23,436 nucleotides of DNA from JACCXG01 sp963785755. GTDB lineage: Bacteria > Acidobacteriota > Vicinamibacteria > Vicinamibacterales > 2-12-FULL-66-21. Location of the stretch: contig CAWAXG010000008.1 in assembly GCA_963785755.1 (NCBI GenBank), positions 1-23,436 of the forward strand, written 5' to 3'. The stretch's first letter is position 1; every line of letters starts with the position of its first letter. This document shows positions 1 to 8,207 of the stretch, piece by piece. The translations under genes and the position numbers were made by a program. Under the pieces are notes generated by a model. It was not told the DNA's origin, did no database searches, and saw nothing but the letters and a program-made list of their open reading frames with translations.

Positions 1-80
1 AATTGTTCGGCGGTGGCCATGGCGGTGGTGCCGCTGCCGCGTACGTATTGCTCCCGGTCCGTGCTCGCAGGTGTCGGCAT
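1..80 (-). CDS. possible 5' end of a divergent gene, cut by window edge
   Basis: An open frame starts at the ATG complementary to 78-80 and runs off the left edge without a stop, giving about 26 residues beginning MPTPASTDREQYV. It would be divergent from the kinase gene. No signal peptide, motif or family can be recognised in so short a piece, and no clear ribosome binding site precedes it. It may simply be a chance open frame. Confidence 0.2.
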   Translation of the reverse strand, partial: MPTPASTDREQYVRGSGTTAMATAEQ

Positions 81-352
81 CGGCCCAATAGAAGCCGCGG
101 CCTTCCGCGACCGTCGATTCTAGTACCGCCGCGATGATTCTCGTCGCCGGCGGCCGAGCCAACGCGGCGCTGACAACCAATCAGCGCCGCGAATCCCGTT
201 GTTCACTGCCGTGTACCCTTGACCGGGCCGTGGCACCGGCGATGACCCGGTGGACGCTCGAACGGCTGCCGCGAATGCCTCAGAGAGGCCATCGGTTACG
301 CCCCCCCCCCCCCCCCCCCCGCGATGAGAGGCATATGATCCGCGGCACGCCG
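81..352. other. leader region upstream of kinase, no gene seen
   Basis: I see no convincing coding sequence here. Short open frames exist on both strands but have no recognisable family. The notable content is the 20-base C run at 301-320, described separately. Confidence 0.4.
301..320 (+). repeat. poly-C homopolymer tract (20 C)
   Basis: Twenty consecutive C residues lie 32 bases before the preferred kinase start (353) and 14 bases before the alternative start (335). Such tracts are slippage-prone and can be phase-variable, and the complementary G run could form quadruplex structure. Homopolymers are also the commonest site of sequencing length error, and this gene is full of indels, so the true length is uncertain. 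Confidence 0.8.
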
Positions 353-3021
353 ATGTCGTTGGAACCAGGCCGGCGTCTGGGCCCTTCGAAATTGTCGAGC
401 TGTTGGGCCAGGGCGGGATGGGCGAAGTCTATCGCGCCCGCGATACCCGCCTCCGTCGTGAAGTCGCGCTGAAGGTTCTCCCGGACCGCTACGCTTCCGA
501 CCCAGAACGCCTGGCCCGCTTCAAACGGGAAGCGCTCGTCGCTCGCGTCGCTCGTGCATCCCCACATCGCCACGCTGTTCGGGATCGAAGAGTCCGGAGC
601 CACCGACCGCGCTCGTCATGGAGCTGATCGATGGTGAAACGCTCGACGATCGGATCGCTCGATACCGCGACCCGGCCGCGGGCGCGGACTGCCGCTCGAC
701 GAGGTGCTCCGGCTTGCGGGTGAGCTCGCTGATGGGCTGGAAGCCGCCCACCACCGAGGCGTTGTCCACCGAGATCTCAAACCCGCCAACATCAAAGTGC
801 GCGTCGATGGCTCTGTAAAAGTGCTCGACTTTGGGCTGGCGTCGATGCTGACGCCTGAAGCGCGCGGTGACGTCGCTGACAAGATGACGACGATGACGAG
901 CCCACATACCGTAATGGGCACGCCAGCGTACATGAGCCCCGAACAGGCGCGCGGTGAGCCCGCCGACCAACGAGCCGACGTGTGGGCATTCGGGTGCGTC
1001 CTCTACGAGATGCTCACGGGCGCCGGGCCTTCGGCGGTCGGTCGACCGCCGAAGTGTTGGTCGGCGTGCTCGACCGGGAGCCGAATCTCGACGTCCTACC
1101 GCCCGACACGCCGCCCGCCATCCGTCGTCTGCTCCGACGCGCCTTGTCGAAGAACCCTCGGACCCGGCTGCGCGACATGGGGGATGCGCGTCTCGAGATC
1201 AACGATGCGCATGTGCGCACTGAGGACGTGACGCCGGGTCGTCCCGTCGCGGCGTCCGCACGCGCTGAAGATGCTGTACGCGGCAGCCGTGCTTGCGGGC
1301 GTCGCCGTGGGCGCACTTTTCGTCTCGCAATGGATGCGGCCCGGCGCTGTACCGCCTCCGATTAGCCGGTTCTCCATCGTGATGCTGTCAGAAGCGAACC
1401 GCGAAAGGGCACCCACCCGTCGAATCGCCATTTCACGCGATGGCTCGCGCATGGTGCTTCCGTCCGGGCGTGGCTTTGTCGTCCGCCACCGCGACAGGGC
1501 TGCCGTCGATACACTCGAGATCGGGCGTGCCGCCGAATCGTTGTTACCGTTCTTTTCGCCGGACGGTCGATGGATCGGTTACAGCGGCGACGGTGCGATA
1601 AGAAGGTGGCGGTGACCGGGGGCTCCCCGATTGAAATCGTCAAGGTCGCGACGCAAGGGAGTGGAGCGTGGGCCGACCGCCACATCGTCTATGCCGATGC
1701 CACCGGTCTCCATCGTGTGTCCGAAAATGGTGGGCAGCCGGAGAAGCTGCCAGTGAACGTTGCATCGAATGAGCAGGTCGCGTTTCCCGAGGTGCTGCCA
1801 GGTGGTCGAGCGATTCTGTTTACGGTGATGCCGACCCGGACCAACGTCATCGGCTGCGCGTCACAATCGCGGCAGGCTCGGATCGACGCGCTGGATCTCG
1901 GGACCGGAAAGCAGATGACGGTACTGCGCGGAGGAGGACGACCCGCGTTATGTGCCGACAGGCCATTTGCTGTTCGCCCTCGAACGGGACGCTACATGGG
2001 GTGGTGTTCGATGCCAGTCGCCTCGAGATCGCGGTGAACCTATCGAGTTGGTTGCAGACGGGGGTTCGTCTGAGTTCACCGTGTCTGACGAAGGGACGCT
2101 GGTCTATGTATCGGGCGGCGCACCGGGAGGACGGGAGCTCGTCTGGGTCGATCGACGCGGTCGGGAAGAATCCCTCGGCGCGCCGCTGCGCCCATACGCC
2201 TACCCGAGACTCTCTCCCGACGGAAAGCAGGTGGCGCTCGATGTGGGCGGTGTGGATCGCGACATCTGGATCTGGGATATCTCGCGCAAGGCCTTGAGCG
2301 CTTCACCAACGATCCAGCGGAGGAACGCCCTCCCCGTCTGGTCGCCGGATGGGCGATATCTCGCTTTGGCAGCAGTCGGACTGGCGTGTCGAACATCTTC
2401 CGGCAAGCATCCGATCGGCGTGGCGAGCCTGAGCGGCTGTGGGAGAGTGGTCGTCTGCACCAGCCGGTAAGCTTCGCGCCGGATGGCAGACTGCTGGTGT
2501 CCGAGGCAGTGGCAGGCCTCGGTCGTGACATCGTTGCTCTTTCGCTGGATCGCCACGGGGTGTCGAGCGGATCCTCACAGCGAGGCGACCGAAGGATGGG
2601 CGGAAGTGTCTTCAGACGGGCGATGGATCACGTACGACTCGAATGAATCGGGCCAGTTCGAGATCTATGTGCGCCCATACCCGCGCGTTCGCGACGGACG
2701 ATGGCGGGTTTCGGCGTGCGGTGGCCGGCAGCCGTTGTGGTCGCGCAGGGCAAGGAGTTGTTCTACCGGGATTTCAGCGGTGCGCTGATGGCCGCCGCGT
2801 GGGGCGCGGTCGGAGTTGACGTCGGCGCTCCTGTCAAGCTGCTCGGCGGTTCTCGGTACCATGGCGGCGGCTCGACACTCGGCGGGCGCACCTACGATCT
2901 CGATCTGGAAGGTTCGCGGTTCCTGATGATCAAAAGGCCATTCCGTCGGAGATGCCCATCGACCGTCGTCGTCACCGAACACTGGTTTCAGGAGCTTCAG
3001 GCGCGGCTGCCGAACCGATGA
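353..3021 (+). CDS. transmembrane Ser/Thr protein kinase with TolB/WD40-like C-terminal propeller (many frameshifts)
   Basis: Reconstructed across frames this is one protein of about 890 residues. The N-terminal Hanks-type kinase domain (about 353-1200) shows the glycine loop GQGGMGEVY, the VALKVL lysine, catalytic HRDLKPAN near 761-784, DFG and the SPEQ/APE-like motif. A hydrophobic helix beginning MLYAAAVLAGVAVGALFV (1271-1330) is the membrane segment. The C-terminal half carries TolB-like propeller repeats (FFSPDGRWIGY, RLSPDGKQVAL, WSPDGRYLAL, VSSDGRWITY). This is the standard large acidobacterial receptor-like kinase layout: cytoplasmic kinase, one helix, outer propeller. I choose ATG 353 (MSLEPGRRLGP) from family similarity; ATG 335 with GAGAGG close by is an alternative. 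At least twelve 1-2 base indels are needed, near 383, 544, 612, 660, 1020, 1250, 1597, 1937, 1985, 2035, 2375, 2565 and 2747. Motifs stay intact between them, favouring sequence error over pseudogene. Confidence 0.85.
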
Positions 3022-3091
3022 TCGTTGCCGAGATCATTCGCTTCACACGGCTGACGCGTCGAGTTGACTGACTGGCCTTGGAGACACCCAG

Positions 3092-4632
3092 TCATTCGAT
3101 CTTCGTCGGGTTATTGAACAACACGGTCAGACGAATGCTGCCGTGGCCATACTGCGGAAATCCTGGTATCGATGGATCGCCGGGATCCAGGTTTGAGGCG
3201 GTATCATCCGGCGGGAACAGCACCAGCGAGTTCAGAAACGCAATCACATCCTGTTGGCTGTCGCGCGACAGGGCCGCGAAGTCGTCGCGTGCGGGTTGCG
3301 CTTCACCCCCGTGGCGCAGAATCACCTCCATCAGGCCGGTCGTGCGTCCATCGTGACCATACGGAGAGGTGAACCGACACCCCAGAGGGCCGCGGTGAGG
3401 AACCCTGCGCCGAATCGTGCCGTCGTATTCGCGTTCGTGAAACGCCGGACCGAGGTCGTGCCGCTTGAAATCGGTGTAGATGTTCCGCACGGCAAAACTT
3501 CCGAGGCGCGGCCACTTCAGCCTGGGCAGCGTCGGACATCTGAGACGGACGCGAACAGCGCCGTGGCCGTCGCAAACAAGCGATTGAAGTGTCCGCGCTG
3601 CGGATCGAACGCGGTTTCGACATCGGCGACGCGGCGGTCGCGCGCGACTGTCAGATCCGGAATGTGGCAGCTCGTGCACCTGATCCGCTCGATCAACCGT
3701 TGGCCTCTCAACACATCCTGCGCGATCTCGCCTCTTCCGGCCTTGAAGTAGTTCAACAGATAGAACTCGAGGAAATCTACGATAGCGGGATCGAGCTCGC
3801 CGGAACCGATCGGTGGCCCCTCGATGTCGTCCGTTGTGCCGTCGAGAACCATGCCGGCTGCCGTGACAACTCGCTGCCCTCCATCCGCTGCCGTGAGATC
3901 GGGATCCGACACTTGGAGTCCCATTTCGGCGTTCAGTGCACCCACGACAAACTCGCGTATCGAGATCGTTCCGCCGTGCGCGAAGAAGGGCCGAACGCGC
4001 AGATCTGGATCCACGCCTTCGACCTCGCTCGAGTCGGACGTTCCATCCGGGCGTCCAACGATCTGACCGAATCGAATACCCTTGGCGACCAGTGGGAGTT
4101 CCACTGAGCGGCCCAGCGCTTTCGCTCTTGCGATTGCCTGCGCGCGAACCCAGCGCAGCTCGCTCGTCATCTCGTCAGCGAGCATTTCCTTGAGACCCAG
4201 TCCAAAGAGGTGCGGCGCGTCACGGCTGTCCGGCCGCGTCGCGAGATCGCCGCCGAACCCGGCGGAGCCGCGCGGACGACCATGGCGGGTGGCGCAGCTG
4301 TCCGCGAGCCCCGCGCCGATAATGCGGTCTGTTTCGATGTTGCCGACGCCGTCGCCAAATGCCGGCCCCTGTCCGACGCCAACCGTGAATTTGCGTTGAA
4401 ATAGTTGCCGCCCGCGGCGAATGGCGCGGAAAGGATCACGGTTGATGATGAACGAGGACGAGTCTTCAGTCGAACCAGTCGCCGACGCGCCCACTTGTTC
4501 GGTGAGACTCAGTGCGATGCCGTCACTCGAGGTGTTGGGGGCCATGGTGCGGTCGATGAGCTGCGCCAGAACGCCGCCGCCGACCGGAAGGAAGGTGAAG
4601 CACACCACGAACAATGCGTGTCGGGGGACCAT
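3092..4632 (-). CDS. di-heme oxidoreductase (thiol oxidoreductase-like, COG3488 type), frameshifted C-terminus
   Basis: The protein has about 513 residues and an N-terminal signal peptide (MVPRHALFVVCFTFLPVGG), so it should be periplasmic. The start at 4632 is chosen because GGAGG sits 5 bases upstream. The family normally binds two c-type hemes. The second site is plain (CTSCH, about 3650). The first lies in the family context HGRPRGSAGFGGD but reads CATRH instead of CxxCH (see findings). The C-terminal stretch SPYGHDGRTTGLMEVILRHG followed by SRDSQQDVIAFLNSLVLFPP is characteristic. Frameshifts lie near 3530, and a compensating pair near 3370 and 3405 brackets TAALWGVGS. It follows the cupin gene by 30 bases, so the two probably form an operon. 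The substrate is unknown; MauG-like peroxidase or electron-transfer roles are possible. Confidence 0.8.
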
Positions 4633-4662
4633 CGTTGCCTCCGTTATAAGCATCTGCCGCCG

Positions 4663-5181
4663 TCAGAACGGGCAGTTCCCCGGCGGGGGTGCGTCGATGC
4701 GGAAGCTGTTTGCCGGCGGTGGCGGCGGCACGTCGAAGTAGGTCGCCCACAGCTCGAGGTTCTCGGTCGTGCTTTCGTTCCGAGCGATGTGGACGTGTCC
4801 CTGTCCGTGGTCGATGAACGCCGGCCCGGCCACATACGTCCGCGGCGTGCACGCGGGATCCTCTGAGGAGTAGAAGGTCAGTGTTCCGGCTGTGACCACG
4901 ACCACCACCGGGCCAGGATGGCTGTGCCATCCGGTGTGTCCCCCAGGTCCGATGGTGATCTGCTGAACCACAGTCTGCTGGGCGTCGGGCACGTGAATGA
5001 CCTCCTGGCCCGCAGTGTCGACCTTGAACCTGATGTCCGTCGGGTCGGCAAAAGTCCCTCTCGCCACGACGGTCGCACTCAACACTCCTGCGCCCGGGGT
5101 TGCCAGCACCGCTCCCGTCAGCGCCGTGACAACCGCGACGAGGCCGGCCACGCTGGAAAGCGCCAATTGCCTGTTCGTCAT
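4663..5181 (-). CDS. secreted cupin-domain protein
   Basis: An intact protein of 172 residues. The start at 5181 is supported by AAGGAG eight bases upstream; an in-frame upstream extension has no such site. The N-terminus (MTNRQLALSSVAGLVAVVTA) is a signal peptide or membrane anchor. The cupin core reads GGHTGWHSHPGPVVVVVTAG and later FIDHGQGHVHIARNE, giving the usual histidines of cupin motifs 1 and 2. The glutamate normally found after HxH in motif 1 is replaced by valine, so metal binding may differ from the textbook site. The C-terminus is proline-rich (VPPPPPANSF). It is first in a two-gene operon with the di-heme oxidoreductase and divergent from the winged-helix/FHA gene. A ligand is not predictable; the family includes sensors, isomerases and dioxygenases. 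Confidence 0.8.
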   Translation of the reverse strand: MTNRQLALSSVAGLVAVVTALTGAVLATPGAGVLSATVVARGTFADPTDIRFKVDTAGQEVIHVPDAQQTVVQQITIGPGGHTGWHSHPGPVVVVVTAGTLTFYSSEDPACTPRTYVAGPAFIDHGQGHVHIARNESTTENLELWATYFDVPPPPPANSFRIDAPPPGNCPF

Positions 5182-5324
5182 GTTGTTCGCTCCTTGTGCG
5201 ACCGGTTGCACGCCGGTCGTGCCATGGATAAAAGGGGTAGAATCCAAACGCGGTCGCGATCCTCGCTTACGCCGTTTCTGGTGTCATGGGCGTGCGGGGG
5301 GAAAACAAAGGGAAATCAAGGGGG

Positions 5325-6000
5325 ATGCTGACCGTTCGATTCGGCCCGTTCCTGTTGGATGAAGCGCAGCGCAAGCTCACGCGCAACGGCTTCGAAGTTC
5401 ACCTCACCCCGAAGGCGTTCGACCTCCTGATCGTCCTCGTTACCGACGCCCCCCGCGTCCTCTCGAAGAACGAGCTACACAAGCGTGTGTGGCCCAGCAC
5501 GTTCGTGTCCGACGCCACCCTCGTGGGCGTCATCGAAGAACTGAGACGCGCGCTAGGCGGCGGCGATGAGAAGGTCTCCAGCATTCGCACGGTCCACCGC
5601 GTGGGCTATGCGTTTGCCGGAATCCGTGGAGTACAGAGCAGCCAGGCGGACAGGTGTGGCACTGGGTTGTGGTGAGTGGCCGGCACGTCGGGCTGAACGC
5701 CGGCGAGAATCGCATTGGCCGCGACCCCGCTTCGACGGTGTGGCTCATTCGGTGGGTGTTTCGCGGAATCACGCACGCATCGTCGTCGCTCGGCTCGGAG
5801 GCGACGATTGAAGACCTAGGGAGCAAGAACGGCACGAGTGTGGGCGGCAAGCCCGTCGCAGCCAAGGAGAAGCTGGTGGATGGGGACCTCGTCGAGCTCG
5901 GCCCGATATCGGTCACCTACCGGTGTTCGACGGCCGGTCTTCGACAGAAGCCATTACGATCCAAGACAAGGCGGCCAGCACGCCAAGTCGCTCTGAGTAG
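5325..6000 (+). CDS. winged-helix (OmpR/CadC-type) DNA-binding protein with C-terminal FHA domain (frameshifted)
   Basis: Residues 1-100 form an OmpR/PhoB-type winged helix (VRFGPFLLDEAQRKL at the start, LTPKAFDLLIVLV, VIEELRRALGGG, IRTVHRVGYAF). After a frameshift near 5652 the sequence continues as an FHA domain: GENRIGRDPAST, then SVGVSRNHARIVV, which is only readable in a third frame at about 5745-5795, then ATIEDLGSKNGTSVGGKPV. FHA domains bind phosphothreonine, so this protein could couple kinase output to transcription. A further single-base loss near 5922 restores a tail with FDGRSSTEAI and a stop at 5998-6000; read literally the last frame runs to 6055. ATG 5325 starts at the domain edge; ATG 5286 is an alternative without a ribosome site. 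It is divergent from the cupin operon, a plausible target. Confidence 0.8.
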
Positions 6001-6014
6001 CGAGAACGGAGGAA

Positions 6015-6070
6015 GCGGTCAGCCGTCAGCTGTCAGAAAGACCGCTGATAGCTGACAGCTGACAGCTGAT
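6015..6070. repeat. inverted repeat between convergent genes (CTGACAGCTGA family)
   Basis: TCAGCTGTCAG at 6026-6036 pairs with CTGACAGCTGA, which occurs twice in overlap at 6052-6062 and 6059-6069. An outer pair GCGGTC (6015-6020) and GACCGC (6040-6045) allows an alternative fold. It lies between the end of the FHA gene and the end of the convergent FG-GAP gene, so it may work as a bidirectional terminator. No U tract follows, so it could equally be a dispersed palindromic repeat. Confidence 0.7.
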
Positions 6071-6073
6071 CAC

Positions 6074-7372
6074 CTACGACTTGCCCTTGCCCGGCGACTC
6101 GTTCCAGTAAATCTTGACGTTGCGCGTGGCGCGGCCGGAGGCCACGATGTCCGGCTTCTTGTCGCCGTTGAAGTCGCCGACGATCAGGTCCTCGCAGGCC
6201 ATGCCGGTGCTGTCGATCAGTTCCTTGGACTTCAAAGCGCCTTCGCGATCGACGAAATAGACCGCGACGCCGAACGGCTTCCCCCGCCAGCCCACCGCCA
6301 GCTCCTGGTTGCCGTCGCCGTCGAAGTCGGCCCAGTCAAGCGCGTGTCCTTCGGCCAGCGCCGTTTCGATCTGGTTCTTGGCCCAGAGCGGCGCGCCGGG
6401 CTTCTCGGCGTAGACCATCACACCGGCGCCATGCCATGGATCGACGGTGGCGAGCATCCTTCGATCGCCGACGCGTCCGAGCTTGACCTCGCCCGGCGAG
6501 CCTTCGCCGATGACCGTCTTCGCGTAGGTCCCGTCCTTGCCGCGCTTCCACGCGATCAACCCTTCGTGGCTCGCCGACACGATCTCTTCCTGCGGGTCCT
6601 TGTCGAGGTTCATCGACAGGAAGTTGTGCTGCATGTGGTTCTGCTCGGCGATGAGCTCCTGCTGCCACGGGTCGGACTTCGGATTGGCCGGCGGCCGGAA
6701 CACCAGCAGCTTGGCGCCGGCGCCTTCGGGCCCTTTGACGCCTTTCGCGTGCAGCGGTGCGACGATCAGCTCGAGCTTCTTGTCGCCGTCGACGTCGGCC
6801 CACTTGATCCGATGCAGGTTCGGCTCGGCGCCAATCGGGAACATCTCCCACTCGGGCGTGCTGCCGGGGGCGTTCTGCTTCACCCATTGCAGCGTGCCGG
6901 TGTTGGCCCGGGTCCACCCGGCGCCCAATGCGATGTCGAGGCGGCCGTCGCCGTCGATGTCGTGCGGCGCGAGCGTGACGTTGTCGGCGGTGGTCACACC
7001 GGCGCCGAGAATCACCTTCTTCTCCCACTTCGGCGCCTGGAACCAGACGAGCTCGGTCCCGCTGATCGCGAGCACGTCCATCAGCTTGTCGCCGTTGACG
7101 TCGCCGGAGACGACGGCGTAGCCGACGCCGAAGTCAGTGGCGATGTCCTGGGCGCGGAACTTCAGCGTGGGTGAGGTCGTGAAGCCGGTCGGACCGGCCG
7201 GCTCGGGCTTGGCGCCCTCCGTCTGTGCCGGCACCGGCGGCCGTGCTGTGCGGGCTGGCCCGGCGCGGGCGCCGCGGGCTGTTGTGATGCGCGTGACGAC
7301 CGTCAGCGCAAGAGCGACGCCGGCGAGCGCCAGTAATCCGATAGCGCGTGATGCTCGAGTCATGGTGCTCAT
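6074..7372 (-). CDS. secreted FG-GAP/VCBS repeat protein
   Basis: An intact protein of 432 residues with an N-terminal signal (hydrophobic IGLLALAGVALALTVV after the start), hence exported. It is made of integrin-like FG-GAP blades with calcium-loop motifs such as SGDVNGDKLMDVLA, HDIDGDGRLDIALG, ADVDGDKKLELIV, ADFDGDGNQELAVG and GDFNGDKKPDIVA. This predicts a beta-propeller with no catalytic residues that I can recognise. It is the last gene of the - strand operon, 42 bases after the corrected stop of the DUF1080 gene. Two paralogues at 15.5-19.9 kb carry the same kind of propeller fused behind a DUF1080-like domain, suggesting that the two modules work together. There is no clear ribosome site; ATG 7363 is an alternative start. 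Carbohydrate binding or scaffolding is likely, by inference only. Confidence 0.85.
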   Translation of the reverse strand: MSTMTRASRAIGLLALAGVALALTVVTRITTARGARAGPARTARPPVPAQTEGAKPEPAGPTGFTTSPTLKFRAQDIATDFGVGYAVVSGDVNGDKLMDVLAISGTELVWFQAPKWEKKVILGAGVTTADNVTLAPHDIDGDGRLDIALGAGWTRANTGTLQWVKQNAPGSTPEWEMFPIGAEPNLHRIKWADVDGDKKLELIVAPLHAKGVKGPEGAGAKLLVFRPPANPKSDPWQQELIAEQNHMQHNFLSMNLDKDPQEEIVSASHEGLIAWKRGKDGTYAKTVIGEGSPGEVKLGRVGDRRMLATVDPWHGAGVMVYAEKPGAPLWAKNQIETALAEGHALDWADFDGDGNQELAVGWRGKPFGVAVYFVDREGALKSKELIDSTGMACEDLIVGDFNGDKKPDIVASGRATRNVKIYWNESPGKGKS

Positions 7373-7414
7373 AGTGGTGCAAGTAGCAGGGCTTGAGAGT
7401 CGGACAGCGATCTG

Positions 7415-8192
7415 TCAGAGCTCGCGGATTCGAATGTTCCGGGTACTTCACGAATCCTTCGAACCCGCTCGTGTAGGGCGACTGCACGCTGATCGGTCCG
7501 GCTTCCTTCCACTTCGCTTCGGCCGGGTCCGTCGGATTGTCGTTGACGTCGCAGATCTGCGTGCCGTTCAGGAACACCTGAAGACGCGGTCCGTTGGCGC
7601 TGATGCGGAGCGTGTTCCATTCCTGTTTCTTCCGCAGGCCCGGGAACTTCGCGTCCCCCTTGTCCAGCCACAATACGTTGTTGCGAATCGCCCCCGGCGC
7701 CTGCCGATGCACGACGATGCCGATGTACTCCCCCGCCTCACGACGGCCGATATTGAGCTGGTAGCCGGTCCGGAACGTGATGCCGCTGTTGTAAAGGCAG
7801 GTCGGGTCCTTGCTCGTGTTCTCTTCCTTCGGCCCGAGCTCCGCAGAGCACTCGGTGCCGTGCTCGGCGAGCATGAAATCCAGTTCCAGTTCGAAGTCCT
7901 TGTACTGCGCGGCGGTGACGAGGCTGCCTCGTCCGCCCGTTCCCCCGACCAGCACGCCGTTCTCCACTTTCCACGCCGGCGGTGGCGGCGTGGTGCCCGA
8001 CGCATTGGTCCCGCCGCGTCCGGCCGTGATGGTCCAGCCGGTGAGATCCGTGCCGTTGAAGAGCGGCTTCCACTCGCCGCGCGACTGCGCGGCGTTGGTC
8101 AGCTCAGCCTGCGGTTGCGCGGTGAGCGCCAGAGCCAGGGCGACGCCGACAGCCAGCGCTGCCGGGCAGATGCGACCACAGATGCAGTTCAT
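7415..8192 (-). CDS. secreted DUF1080 protein (3-keto-disaccharide hydrolase family), one frameshift near its end
   Basis: The start at 8192 follows GGAG at suitable spacing. The N-terminus (CPAALAVGVALALALTAQPQA) is a signal peptide. The mature part is a concanavalin-like DUF1080 domain: EWKPLFNGTDLTGWT, WKVENGVLVG, YKDFELELDFML, NSGITFRTGYQLNIG, WNTLRISANGPRLQVFLNG. The family is named for cleavage of 3-keto sugars, and members act in glycoside breakdown by oxidation then elimination. An extra C near 7444 throws the frame out; correcting it gives the canonical end FVKYRNIRIREL and a stop at 7415-7417. Without the correction the frame runs on to 7134 and falsely overlaps the FG-GAP gene by about 240 bases. 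The gene lies 15 bases after the isomerase gene, so the two are probably cotranscribed. Confidence 0.88.
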
Positions 8193-8207
8193 CGTCAGTT
8201 TCTCCGA

